A DNA stretch of 64,000 bases from Actinomadura macrotermitis (GCF_009604375.1 NZ_WEGH01000002.1:520073-584072); one strand, 5' to 3'; positions 40,808-49,053 are shown, counted from the stretch's first letter. Notes: a model not told the origin generated them from the sequence alone. A program made the numbers and translations.

Positions 40808-42460
40808 ATGACCGAGGCGCTGCCTCTGCAGCCCGGTGATCCGCGCCGGCTCGGCGCGTACGAGATCACCGGCCGGCTCGGCGTCGGCGAGCAGGGCGCC
40901 GTCTTCCTCGGCCGCCCCGCCGGACCGGCCGGCCGCCCGCCGGTCGCGGTCAAGCTGCTGCACCGCCGGCTGAGCGGCGAGCCCGCCGCGCGCGACCGGT
41001 TCGTCCAGGCGTTCCGGCGCGCCCGCGCGGTGTCGGGCTTTTGCACCGCGGCGATCCTGGACGCCGAGGTCGACGGCGAGCGCGCCTACGTCGTCAGCGA
41101 GTACGTGGACGGCCCCTCGCTCCAGCAGCTCGTCACCGAGGAGGGCCCGCGCGGCGCGGCCGTGGTGGAGCGCCTGGCGGTCGGCACCGCCATCGCGCTC
41201 GCCGCGGTGCACCGCGCCGGCGCCGTGCACCACGACTTCAAGCCCGGCAACGTGCTGCTCGGCGCGGTCGGCCCGCAGGTCACCGACTTCGCCATCGTGG
41301 CGGCGCTGGAGGCCGTCAACGCGGCCGCCGGCCACCTGGCCGAGGACCCCGGCTACCGGGCGCCCGAGCAGCTGAGCGGCGCGGGCATCGGCCCGGCCGC
41401 CGACGTGTTCGCCTGGGCGGGCACGATGCTGTTCGCCGCGACCGGCGCGCCGCCGTTCGGCGACGACTCCACCTCCGAGGTCATGCAGCGGATCGTCTAC
41501 GACGACCCGGACCTGTCGGCGCTGCCGGAGTCGCTGCGCGAGATCGTCGCCGACGCGCTCGCCAAGGAGCCCGCCGAGCGGCCGACCGCGCGGGTGCTGC
41601 TCCGCCGGCTGCTGGCCGAGGACGGCCCGCTCGCCGCCCGCATCCCCGCCCCGCTGGTCGCCGAGGGCCGCGCGCTGGCCACCGGGCCGGTCACCGCGCA
41701 GCCCGCGCCCGAGCCGGTGCCCGCAGCCGCGCCGGTCCCCGGGCCGGCGCGGGAGGAGGCGGACGTCCCGACGCAGGCGATGGCGGCGCTGCCCGCGGCG
41801 GTGCCCGCGCCGGCGCTGGCGGCCGCGCCGCACCGGGCGGGGGACGACCCGGGCGACCGGGCGACCGCGATGCTGGAGCGGCCCGTCCCGCCGCCTTCCG
41901 CGGACGACGGCACCACGGTCATCCCGGGCATCGGCGCCGAGCCGCCCCGCGGCGAGACCATCGTCTTCGGCCGGCTGAACAAGCCGCGCCGCGGCAACCA
42001 CGTGCTCGGCGTCGCGCTGTCGCTGGTCATCGGCGTGGTGGTCGGCATCGCGATCATCACGCTGGTGCTGCTGCCGCAGCTGAAGGGCGACGACGACCCG
42101 CGCCCGGCCCCCGCCGGCGCCGGCGGCGACCGGCCGGTGACCTCGATCCCGCAGTCGTTCGCGGGCACCTGGAAGGGCACCGCGACCAACCGGCGCAGCG
42201 GGGTGTCCTTCCCCGTCGAGGTGACGTTCGAGGCGGGCGCCCGGACCGCGCGGGCCTTCTACCCCAAGGAGCGCTGCACCGGCACGCTGGCGCTGACCCG
42301 CGGCACCGGCAGCAGCCTGGAGATGGCGCTGCAGATCGGCAAGCCGTGCAGCAGCGGCGCCGTCCAGGTGGCGCGGCGGCCCGACGGGACGCTGGATTAC
42401 ACCTGGAGCAAGAGCCTGCCGGGGACGCCCGGCTACCAGGGCCGGCTCAGCCGGAGCTGA
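40808..42460 (+). CDS. Eukaryotic-like Ser/Thr kinase, atypical catalytic motifs, one TM
   Basis: A 550-residue membrane kinase. The Gly-rich loop is RLGVGEQGAVFLG, Lys49 is in VAVKLL, and the catalytic loop is HHDFKPGNV (141-149, HHD for HRD). The DFG motif is DFA (160-162), and APE is intact (185-187). A Pro/Ala-rich juxtamembrane region follows, then one helix (about residues 400-420) and an extracellular domain of about 115 residues with two cysteines. The ATG at 40808 has GGAGG upstream. Activity is likely but may be weakened; a sensor or pseudokinase role is possible. Confidence 0.88.
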   Translation: MTEALPLQPGDPRRLGAYEITGRLGVGEQGAVFLGRPAGPAGRPPVAVKLLHRRLSGEPAARDRFVQAFRRARAVSGFCTAAILDAEVDGERAYVVSEYVDGPSLQQLVTEEGPRGAAVVERLAVGTAIALAAVHRAGAVHHDFKPGNVLLGAVGPQVTDFAIVAALEAVNAAAGHLAEDPGYRAPEQLSGAGIGPAADVFAWAGTMLFAATGAPPFGDDSTSEVMQRIVYDDPDLSALPESLREIVADALAKEPAERPTARVLLRRLLAEDGPLAARIPAPLVAEGRALATGPVTAQPAPEPVPAAAPVPGPAREEADVPTQAMAALPAAVPAPALAAAPHRAGDDPGDRATAMLERPVPPPSADDGTTVIPGIGAEPPRGETIVFGRLNKPRRGNHVLGVALSLVIGVVVGIAIITLVLLPQLKGDDDPRPAPAGAGGDRPVTSIPQSFAGTWKGTATNRRSGVSFPVEVTFEAGARTARAFYPKERCTGTLALTRGTGSSLEMALQIGKPCSSGAVQVARRPDGTLDYTWSKSLPGTPGYQGRLSRS

Positions 42461-42581
42461 GCCGATTTATGTCCACATAGACCGCAATGCCAGTTTGAAT
42501 CCACTAAGGTGCCTCGGACGATGCCCTAGATCTTCGACGCGGGCGCCGGACCGGCCCGCGCGCACCTAAGGAGAACCCCCC

Positions 42582-43757
42582 TTGCGGGCTGCCTACCGGA
42601 GGGCGCTGCTGGTCGGCGCCGTCGCCACCGCCGTCGGCACCGCCGCCGCGCTCCCCGTCCTCGCCGCCGACCCCGACGACTCCCTCGTCAAGGTGACCGC
42701 CGCCGCCGGCGGCACCCCGATCGCCGGCCAGTACATCGTGACGATGAAGGACGGCGCGTCCCCCCAGACCGCCGCCGACCAGGCCCGCGCGGCCGCCGTC
42801 AAGAAGTTCGACGGGGTCCTCAACGGCTTCGTCGCCAAGCTCGACCGCACCCAGCTGGACCGGCTGCGCCACGACACCAAGGTCGCCGCGATCGAGCAGG
42901 ACCAGGTCATCAAGGCCTCCGACGTGCAGAAGGCGCCGCTGCCGTGGGGCCTGGACCGCATCGACCAGCGCAGGACGCCGCTGAACAAGGCCTACTCCTA
43001 CAAGGCCAAGGCGGCCAACGTCACCGCCTACGTCATCGACACCGGCCTGGACGTCAAGCACCGCGAGTTCGGCGGGCGCGCCGCGATCTCCTGGACCGCG
43101 CCGGAGTTCAACGGCGACGGCCGCGACTGCAACGGGCACGGCACCCACGTCGCGGGCATCCTCGGCTCCAAGACCTACGGCGCCGCCAAGAGCGTCAAGC
43201 TGCGCGCCCTGCGCGTCCTGGACTGCAACGGCGAGGGCGCCATGTCCAGCCTCGTCCTCGCCGCGCAGTGGCTGCGCACGCACGCCGCCAAGCCCGCCGT
43301 GGCGAACATGTCGGTCGGCGGCCCCCGCTCCAAGGCGCTGAACACCGCCGTGGAGAACCTGTCCCGGTCCGGGGTGTTCGTCTCGGTCGCGGCCGGCAAC
43401 GACCGCGTCGACGCCTGCAAGGTCTCCCCGGCCGGCGCGGGCTGGGTCGAGGCGGTCGGCGCCACCTCCTCCCACGACAACCGGCCGAGCTGGTCCAACT
43501 ACGGCAAGTGCGTCGACATCCACGCGCCGGGCGTCCACATCACCTCCACCTGGCCGAACAACGGCAAGAAGATGCTGGACGGCACCTCGATGGCGACCCC
43601 GTACGTCAGCGGCGTCGCGGCGCTCTACCTGTCGGCCCACCCGAAGGCCTCCTTCCCGGAGGTGCAGAAGTGGCTGCGCGACAACTCCACCAAGAACCGC
43701 GTCGGCGGCCTGCCCCGCTACACGCCGAACCGGCTGCTCTACAAGGGCGGCCTGTAA
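42582..43757 (+). CDS. Secreted S8 serine protease (subtilisin family)
   Basis: A 391-residue preproprotease. A signal peptide (to about 29) precedes an I9-type propeptide (YIVTMKDGASPQ to about 110). The S8 domain has triad D153 (YVIDTG), H186 (NGHGTHVAG) and S336 (DGTSMATP), and the oxyanion Asn region SVAAGND. Paired cysteines suggest disulfides, as in proteinase-K-like enzymes. The start is a TTG at 42582 with AAGGAG upstream. It is monocistronic with its own terminator. Confidence 0.93.
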   Translation: MRAAYRRALLVGAVATAVGTAAALPVLAADPDDSLVKVTAAAGGTPIAGQYIVTMKDGASPQTAADQARAAAVKKFDGVLNGFVAKLDRTQLDRLRHDTKVAAIEQDQVIKASDVQKAPLPWGLDRIDQRRTPLNKAYSYKAKAANVTAYVIDTGLDVKHREFGGRAAISWTAPEFNGDGRDCNGHGTHVAGILGSKTYGAAKSVKLRALRVLDCNGEGAMSSLVLAAQWLRTHAAKPAVANMSVGGPRSKALNTAVENLSRSGVFVSVAAGNDRVDACKVSPAGAGWVEAVGATSSHDNRPSWSNYGKCVDIHAPGVHITSTWPNNGKKMLDGTSMATPYVSGVAALYLSAHPKASFPEVQKWLRDNSTKNRVGGLPRYTPNRLLYKGGL

Positions 43758-43776
43758 CACCCATCACGTAGGATGA

Positions 43777-43802
43777 GCCGGCCCCCTGGCCAGGGGGCCG
43801 GC
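43777..43802. terminator. Hairpin terminator after the S8 protease gene
   Basis: A perfect 26-bp palindrome of GCCGGCCCCCTGG and its complement, 19 bp after the stop. The tip bases are unpaired in a real stem. No long T-run. Confidence 0.8.
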
Positions 43803-43915
43803 TTCGTGAACCTCACGCCGCCCCACCCTCCCCAGGGTTTAACCTTGGCGAGGTGCCGGACGGTTCCTTACAGTTCATTGGCATTCGGTCGGTGACTCGC
43901 CCCGCCCAGCGGGGC

Positions 43916-44081
43916 AGGCTGGCCGCACAGCCGAGTCCCGCGGCGTCCAGCCCGGGAACCGGGGACCCATCGCCGGGCCGCCACGCGCGCCCGGCCGGGG
44001 TGAATTCGCGTCGGCAGCCAGCCGGCGGCGATAGGGCGGCCTCCGCGCCCGAACCCGTCAGCTAACCCGGTAGGCGATCGA
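43916..44081 (+). promoter_or_regulatory. ydaO/yuaA-type c-di-AMP riboswitch
   Basis: The 5' leader of the next gene carries the characteristic segments of actinobacterial c-di-AMP riboswitches in order: CCGAGTCCCGCGG, GGGAACCGGGGACCCA, GGGGTGAATTCGCG, ATAGGGCGGCC and CCCGAACCCGTCAGCTAACC followed by CGGTAGGCG. Streptomyces uses the same element ahead of wall-hydrolase genes such as rpfA. The ligand is c-di-AMP, and the element typically switches expression off when bound. Boundaries are approximate. Confidence 0.9.
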
Positions 44082-44097
44082 GGAGAGGAGACGACCG

Positions 44098-45051
44098 TTG
44101 GAGACCCCCAGCTCCACCGGCCGGCGCCGCCGCCGCGCGGCCCTGGCCCTCACGGCCCTGACGCTGACGACCGCGAGCCTCGTCCCGACGGCCGCCGCCG
44201 CACCGGCCACCGCACCGGCCGCCGCCGCCGACCCGGGTGACAACGGGCGCCTCCGCAGGCTGAACGCGCAGGCCGACAAGCTGGAGAAGGCCTACGGCGG
44301 CGACCTGGCCAAGCTGCAGGACGCCCAGTTCGGCGTGAAGAAGGCGCTGGCCAACTCCAAGAAGCTGAAGCAGGACCTGGACGCCGCGCAGGCCCTCGTC
44401 GCGCAGATGGCCGCCTCCCAGTACATGACGGGCGGCGCCGACCCCTCGGTGCAGGTGCTCGCCGCCGGCGACCCCTCCGGCGTGCTCAGCTCCGCCAGCC
44501 TGGCCAGCCACGTCGCGCAGAACCAGGCCAACAAGGTCGCCCAGATCCAGCAGCTGATCACCGCCCAGGAGCAGGCCCGCGCGCAGACCCAGCAGAAGAT
44601 CGCGGCGCTGCAGAAGGAGATCGACGACCTCGTCGCCCAGAAGGGCCGCATCAAGGCGCTGCTGAAGAAGTACAAGCCCGAGTCCCCCACCTCGGGCATG
44701 GGCGGCGTCACCCCCCGCATGCTCAAGGTCAAGAACGTCATCGACACCGAGTTCGGACCGTTCCCGATCATCGGCTGCTACCGCGGCGGCGCCGACGCCC
44801 AGGACCACGCGCTCGGCCGCGCCTGCGACTTCATGGAGAGCAGCGGCGGCTCGATGCCGACGGCGGCCCGCCAGCAGAACGGCGACCAGGTCGCCGCCTA
44901 CGCGATCGCCCACGCCGACGAGCTCGGCATCAAGTACGTCATCTGGAAGCAGCGGATCTACACCATGCACAGCCCCGGCTGGCGCAGCATGGAAGACCGC
45001 GGCGGCATCACCGCCAACCACTACGACCACGTCCACATCTCGGTCTTCTGA
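44098..45051 (+). CDS. Secreted coiled-coil, M15-like (VanY-type) cell-wall hydrolase
   Basis: A 317-residue secreted protein with signal peptide to about residue 45, then long coiled-coil helices (about 50-200: LAKLQDAQFGVKKALANSKK, QKEIDDLVAQKGRIKALLKK). The C-terminal domain has DHALGRACDFM and YDHVHIS, the His/Asp/His zinc-ligand pattern of M15 D,D-carboxypeptidase-like folds. It probably trims peptidoglycan stem peptides at division or growth zones. The TTG at 44098 follows GAGGAGAGGAG. The upstream riboswitch places it under c-di-AMP control. Confidence 0.85.
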   Translation: METPSSTGRRRRRAALALTALTLTTASLVPTAAAAPATAPAAAADPGDNGRLRRLNAQADKLEKAYGGDLAKLQDAQFGVKKALANSKKLKQDLDAAQALVAQMAASQYMTGGADPSVQVLAAGDPSGVLSSASLASHVAQNQANKVAQIQQLITAQEQARAQTQQKIAALQKEIDDLVAQKGRIKALLKKYKPESPTSGMGGVTPRMLKVKNVIDTEFGPFPIIGCYRGGADAQDHALGRACDFMESSGGSMPTAARQQNGDQVAAYAIAHADELGIKYVIWKQRIYTMHSPGWRSMEDRGGITANHYDHVHISVF

Positions 45052-45127
45052 TCCCGCGCCCCCGCCCGACTTCAGATAAACACGGTTGTACATTCGATCT
45101 ATCGGCTGATAGCTTCGCGCCGTGATA

Positions 45128-45170
45128 GAGCCGGCCTTTTCGAGATCCGAAACATATCCCCGGCCGGCTC
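45128..45170 (+). promoter_or_regulatory. Nested hairpin in the leader of the AlkB-like pair
   Basis: Nine-base arms GAGCCGGCC (45128-45136) and GGCCGGCTC (45162-45170) enclose a smaller TTTCG/CGAAA stem. The structure sits about 40 bp upstream of the GTG at 45213 in visibly AT-richer DNA. It may be an attenuator, or the end of the upstream transcript. Confidence 0.35.
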
Positions 45171-45212
45171 CGCGGGTTCGTTCATCAGAGCGCGAATGGC
45201 AGGTGCAGTTCG

Positions 45213-46418
45213 GTGTACTCGGCAGAGGCACGCATCGACGACGCGGGCAACATCCTGGTCGCGCCTTCGGCGATGCAGGACGACGACCGGGTCAGGGACT
45301 TCTTCGGATCCGTGATCACGCCGGAGGAGTTCGCCTCCGATTCGTCCGACCTCGCGCGCAAGACCGTCTACCTGGGCGGTGACGTATCCGGGATCAGCGG
45401 CGGCCGGCTGAAGGAAGCGGCCCGGGTTCTCGTCATCCGGGAACTGTCACACGGCGACGGGCCATGGCCCCTGGTCGGCCTCGGCCAGGTCCCCATCCGC
45501 GTCCACGGTGCCGGCGTGTATTACCGCCGCTTCTTCGACCCCGGTGCCGATCACTTCAAGCGGATCAGTGCCGAGCACGAGTTCCAGTCGCTGACGGAGT
45601 CCACCAAGCCGGGGTCGGCCCATCGCAGCGGGATCTACCTGACGCCCGTCACGCAGGACGGTGACGAACTGCATTTCCGCCTGCTCCGGTGCTCGACGAA
45701 CCTCTCGGGGCCGACCGAGGGTTTCCGCCCGACCGACACGCACATCGTCGAGGCCCTGAACCGCGAGGCCGCCGCCGTCTTCCGCGGCCATGCGCCGCTG
45801 AACCACGTCCTCGCGCAGATCTACCACAACACCCCTGCCACGGCCGAGCGCAAGCAGTCCAAGGCCAAGATCTCGTCCCATGCCGACAAGACCAAGGACA
45901 TGCCCGTCAACGGCATCATGGCCTTCTGCACCTTCTATGACGGGCTCGACAGGCTGCAGCCGCTGGCCGGCGACCCCTTCGACCATGGCGTGAAGGGCGT
46001 CAGCGGGCTGACCAGGCTCAGTTTCCGGCTCAAGGAGCCGGCCGCGGAACCCGACGGGGTCGCGCTCCCCGCGCAGTTCACGCTGACCCTCTATCCCGGC
46101 TCGGTGTTCTTCATGCCGCTGTCCACCAACCGCCTGTACACGCACGAAATCCGGCCTGCGGCACTGGACGCCGGGTCGCTCCCGGTCCGCCTGGGATACG
46201 TGGTGCGCTGTTCGAACACCGAAGCCGTTCACAAGGACGGCCACACGTTCCTCAAGAAGGACGAAGGCCTGGTGGAGCTGGAGCCGCCCACGCAGGAGGG
46301 CATGGACGAGCTGCGCAGGCTGTACGCCGAGGAGAACAAGTCCTCGTCCTTCATCGACTACGGCGACAGGTTCCGCTTCAGCATGAACACGGGAGACTAC
46401 GCTGCCCCCCGAGCCTAG
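45213..46418 (+). CDS. AlkB-like 2OG-Fe(II) oxygenase, long form
   Basis: A 401-residue protein whose C-terminal half has the double-stranded beta-helix ligand pattern: H223 and D225 (SSHADKTKD), H311 (NRLYTHEIRP) and R332 (LGYVVRCSNTE), which would bind Fe(II) and 2-oxoglutarate. LNHVLAQIY before the HxD matches the AlkB pattern FNxxLxxxY. The 200 N-terminal residues are not recognised. The following gene is a paralogue sharing every ligand and the DGH[TA][FY]L tail. Start is the GTG at 45213. It may act on alkylated nucleic acid or another substrate; the target is unknown. Confidence 0.75.
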   Translation: MYSAEARIDDAGNILVAPSAMQDDDRVRDFFGSVITPEEFASDSSDLARKTVYLGGDVSGISGGRLKEAARVLVIRELSHGDGPWPLVGLGQVPIRVHGAGVYYRRFFDPGADHFKRISAEHEFQSLTESTKPGSAHRSGIYLTPVTQDGDELHFRLLRCSTNLSGPTEGFRPTDTHIVEALNREAAAVFRGHAPLNHVLAQIYHNTPATAERKQSKAKISSHADKTKDMPVNGIMAFCTFYDGLDRLQPLAGDPFDHGVKGVSGLTRLSFRLKEPAAEPDGVALPAQFTLTLYPGSVFFMPLSTNRLYTHEIRPAALDAGSLPVRLGYVVRCSNTEAVHKDGHTFLKKDEGLVELEPPTQEGMDELRRLYAEENKSSSFIDYGDRFRFSMNTGDYAAPRA

Positions 46419-46446
46419 GATCTCGGATGAGGTCCTTTCGTACACC

Positions 46447-47172
46447 TTGCCGGTCGAGGAGAACCTCTTCGCGGAACTGTCCGCGTCGGTTCTCCTGGAA
46501 GACCTAGGAAAAGGCCGGCAAGGTGCGGTGCTCACCAAGCCCGACGAGACGGGTGGTGTGCCTCTCGTACGCACGACCACGCGCTACAACAACCCGGCGC
46601 AGCGTTTCCGGGAGATACACGAACGGCTGGCGCAGCAGATCCAGGAACATGCGGCACTTCCGGTCGGCTTCAACAATGCCCTCTTCGAGATCTACACGAA
46701 CGCCTACCGGACCATGGGCGCCCATTCCGACCAGGCCCTCGATCTGGCCGGCGGGTCGCACATCGCCGTCTTCTCCTGCTATCGAAACGCTGAAGCGGGC
46801 CCGCCGAGAAAGCTGATCTTCGAGCCGAAGGCGGCCGGCGGCGAGAAGTTCGAAGTCCCCCTCACGCACAACAGCGTCGTCGTCTTCTCCGTCGGCTCGA
46901 ACCGGCGCCTCAAGCACAGGATCGTGCTGGACGCGCCCGCCCCGGCAACGGACGACCAATGGCTGGGCGTGACCTTCCGGACGTCGAAGACCCTCATCCG
47001 GTTTCGCGATGGACACGCATACCTCCCGCAGGGAGCCCGCCTCACACCGGCCGACGAAGAGCAGCGGCTCGAGTTCTACCGGCTACGGCGCCGCGAGAAC
47101 AACGAAACGGACTTCAGCTATCCCCCGCTGACGTACACCGTCAGCGACAGCGACCTGCTGCCGCCCACCTGA
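46447..47172 (+). CDS. AlkB-like 2OG-Fe(II) oxygenase, short form
   Basis: A 241-residue paralogue of the previous gene. FNNALFEIY precedes H93 and D95 (MGAHSDQALDL), with H157 (NRRLKHRIV) and R178 (LGVTFRTSKT) following. The H-to-R spacing is 21 residues in both proteins. The shared C-terminus runs RDGHAYLP to LRRRENNETDFSYPPLTYTV. The TTG at 46447 is the first ordinary start, but the frame is open to a CTG at 46402 with GGGAG six bases before it, overlapping the upstream gene. GC at third positions looks lower than in neighbours. Confidence 0.75.
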   Translation: MPVEENLFAELSASVLLEDLGKGRQGAVLTKPDETGGVPLVRTTTRYNNPAQRFREIHERLAQQIQEHAALPVGFNNALFEIYTNAYRTMGAHSDQALDLAGGSHIAVFSCYRNAEAGPPRKLIFEPKAAGGEKFEVPLTHNSVVVFSVGSNRRLKHRIVLDAPAPATDDQWLGVTFRTSKTLIRFRDGHAYLPQGARLTPADEEQRLEFYRLRRRENNETDFSYPPLTYTVSDSDLLPPT

Positions 47173-47188
47173 CCTCGGAGGGCATGGG

Positions 47189-47536
47189 TCAGCCCTCTGC
47201 GGCCTCGTCCTCGTAGGCGAACGGCTCGATGCTCCAGGGCTGCCCCGGCCCGTCCCGGTAGGCGGCGAACCCGGGGCGCAGCCCGGCGGTCTCATGGAGC
47301 GTCGGGTCGTCCTCGGCGATGTGGACGATGCCGTAGACCGCGCAGGCCCCGGGTTCGTTGGGGTCGTTGACGCCGTCCCCGATCAGCCAGCAGCCCTCGC
47401 TGTCGTGCGCGACCACCAGTGCGGGCAGCGCCCCCTCGGCGACGGTCCGCTGCACCACCGCGCCGAGCGAGCGGGGAAAACGCCCGTCCGGAAAGGGAAA
47501 GGGCAGCGTACGGAACACTTCATGATCGTGAGCCAC
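47189..47536 (-). CDS. Conserved hypothetical protein
   Basis: A 115-residue soluble protein. MAHDHEVFRTLPFPFPDGRF then PRSLGAVVQRTVAEGALPAL, VAHDSEGCWLIGDGVNDPNE and GIVHIAEDDPTLHETAGLRP are characteristic of a conserved bacterial family known to me only as hypothetical. The GTG at 47536 has no clear ribosome site, so a leaderless start is possible. It is convergent with the AlkB-like pair. Confidence 0.7.
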   Translation of the reverse strand: MAHDHEVFRTLPFPFPDGRFPRSLGAVVQRTVAEGALPALVVAHDSEGCWLIGDGVNDPNEPGACAVYGIVHIAEDDPTLHETAGLRPGFAAYRDGPGQPWSIEPFAYEDEAAEG

Positions 47537-47643
47537 GGCACAAGCATGCCATCCGGAGCGACGCCGCCCGTCGGCACAGGTGAGCGCCGAGGAACCCCTG
47601 GCCCTCAAGAAGCCGGCGTCCTGAGCAGCACCGCACGCCTGGG

Positions 47644-48153
47644 TCAGGGCAGGACGTCGGCGACGATCTCGGCGGTGCCCTTGCGGCAGGTACTGAAGCG
47701 GCCCGACGTGGTCGTCTCGGCGAGGGTGTTGCTGATGCAGAGCCAGCCGCTGACGGTCGCGACGCCCGCGGACCCCTGCTTGGGCGTGCTCGTGCGGTAA
47801 TAGGTCCGGAAGATCTGGACGGCCTTCGCGCAGTTGGCCCGGCCCTTCCAGACCGCCACCACGGCCATCGGCCCGCTCTTCGGCGGCGGCTGGATGAACC
47901 CGCAGTTCGTGCCCGGCCCGGCGAGCGCCGGCTTGCGCGTCGGCGCCGGCCTGCGCGAGGGCGCCTTCGTGCGGGCGGGCGTCGCCTTGGCGCGCGGCTC
48001 GGCCGACGTCGGCGCCGGGGCGGCCGTGGGCGTGCCGGGCGCCGTGGTCGGGGCCGTGGTGGCGGCGAGCGGCCCGGGGGCGGGTTCCTGGCCGCAGGCG
48101 CCCATGGCCAGGACCAGCGCGGGAACAACGAGCGCGAGGGAGCGCGTGCGCAC
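47644..48153 (-). CDS. Small lipoprotein of unknown function
   Basis: A 169-residue lipoprotein with lipobox MGAC (Cys20). A 60-residue Ala/Pro/Thr/Lys linker leads to a C-terminal domain of about 85 residues with four cysteines (TNCGFI, ANCAKA, WLCISN, STCRKG). The cysteines and the IQPPPKSGPMAVVAVWKG segment suggest a disulfide-stabilised outer domain. The GTG at 48153 follows GGAGA. Similar lipoproteins in actinobacteria have no assigned role. Confidence 0.75.
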   Translation of the reverse strand: MRTRSLALVVPALVLAMGACGQEPAPGPLAATTAPTTAPGTPTAAPAPTSAEPRAKATPARTKAPSRRPAPTRKPALAGPGTNCGFIQPPPKSGPMAVVAVWKGRANCAKAVQIFRTYYRTSTPKQGSAGVATVSGWLCISNTLAETTTSGRFSTCRKGTAEIVADVLP

Positions 48154-48304
48154 GATCGTGTCTCCGTGGATCAGGGGCTACAAGATCGACTCAGTGTGCC
48201 ACGCTCACGCCGTCCGTTCTCCTGGCCGCGACGCGGCCAGGGGTCCCGGAGCATCCGTGGACGTGGCGCGGCGGGCCCGGCGGAGGCGGCCGGCCCTCGT
48301 GGCC

Positions 48305-48508
48305 TCAGGCCGTCCTGGGGGCGGGGTTCTTGTAGGCGAGGACGAGCGCGATCACCCAGCCGATCAACGTTCCGCCGAAGAAGATGTCGATCGCCAGCAC
48401 GATCCAGCGCAGCTCGCTGCGGCGCCGGAACGCGATCACGGCCGGAAGGACGTAAACAAAAAGAGCGACGGCGGCCACGACGGCCGTCATCAGAAAGTCA
48501 TTGCCCAT
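48305..48508 (-). CDS. Superinfection-immunity-like small membrane protein
   Basis: A 67-residue protein with two helices: LMTAVVAAVALFVYVLPAVI, then a basic loop AFRRRSELRW, then IVLAIDIFFGGTLIGWVIAL with the conserved GWxxALVLAYK end. This matches the Imm_superinfect family, named after T4 Imm but widespread in bacterial chromosomes without a proven antiphage role. The ATG at 48508 has GAGG upstream. Confidence 0.75.
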   Translation of the reverse strand: MGNDFLMTAVVAAVALFVYVLPAVIAFRRRSELRWIVLAIDIFFGGTLIGWVIALVLAYKNPAPRTA

Positions 48509-48577
48509 CGTCGCACCTCGTCAGTTCGGATCTTCAGCGGAGATCGGACGCGGTGCAAGCGCCGTCCGTTCCTGGGA

Positions 48578-48982
48578 TCAGCAGTGGCAGTCGATCGTCA
48601 CGGCCACCGTGTCCGGGTGCGCCGCGATCAGCCTACGGAACTCGGCCTGCCAGCCGCCCTCCTCCTGGTCGGCGCCTCGTTCGTGCCAGGCGCCGTCCGG
48701 CGTCACCACGGCGAACGGCAGCACCGGCTCGGGCAGGGCCGTCACCGGCACGATGTTGTCCTCCGGGCGCACCACGTCCAGCCCGTAGCGCCGCTGGAAG
48801 TCGGCGGGCGGCAGGCTGAATTGTTGTTCCTGTCCGCGGACCACCCCGTCGTAGCGGCCCCCGATGACGTAGCCGTCGGTCTTGCCGTTCTCCCCGAAAT
48901 AGGGCGTCATCATCTCTTCGGCCGCCGTCGCGGGGTCTGCCGCGTCCTTGTCGACGAGTACCAGGACCATGAAATGCGCCAT
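48578..48982 (-). CDS. Hypothetical protein
   Basis: A 134-residue soluble protein starting MAHFMVLVLVDKDAADPATA, followed by EEMMTPYFGENGKTDGYVIG, GRYDGVVRG, and VLPFAVVTPDGAWHERGADQ. Proteins with this N-terminus occur in actinobacteria and some of their phages, as I recall, with no assigned role. A GGGGGAG ribosome site precedes the ATG at 48982. It lies upstream of the superinfection-immunity-like gene on the same strand with a 69-bp gap. Confidence 0.65.
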   Translation of the reverse strand: MAHFMVLVLVDKDAADPATAAEEMMTPYFGENGKTDGYVIGGRYDGVVRGQEQQFSLPPADFQRRYGLDVVRPEDNIVPVTALPEPVLPFAVVTPDGAWHERGADQEEGGWQAEFRRLIAAHPDTVAVTIDCHC

Positions 48983-49020
48983 GACTCCCCCTGAATCTCG
49001 CCCCGGAAGATCATAGACCG

Positions 49021-49053
49021 AAGGAGACGGCCCCGGTCGGGGGCCGTCTCCTT
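49021..49053. terminator. Strong hairpin after the MFS gene
   Basis: Perfect 14-bp arms AAGGAGACGGCCCC and GGGGCCGTCTCCTT with a 5-base loop. It lies 15 bp beyond the stop of the MFS gene at 49069 and can end transcripts from either side. Confidence 0.85.

Noticed and set aside
48305..48982. Superinfection-immunity-like gene and its neighbour considered as prophage remains
   Set aside because: No integrase, att repeats or phage structural genes are nearby, and the immunity-like family is common in ordinary chromosomes.
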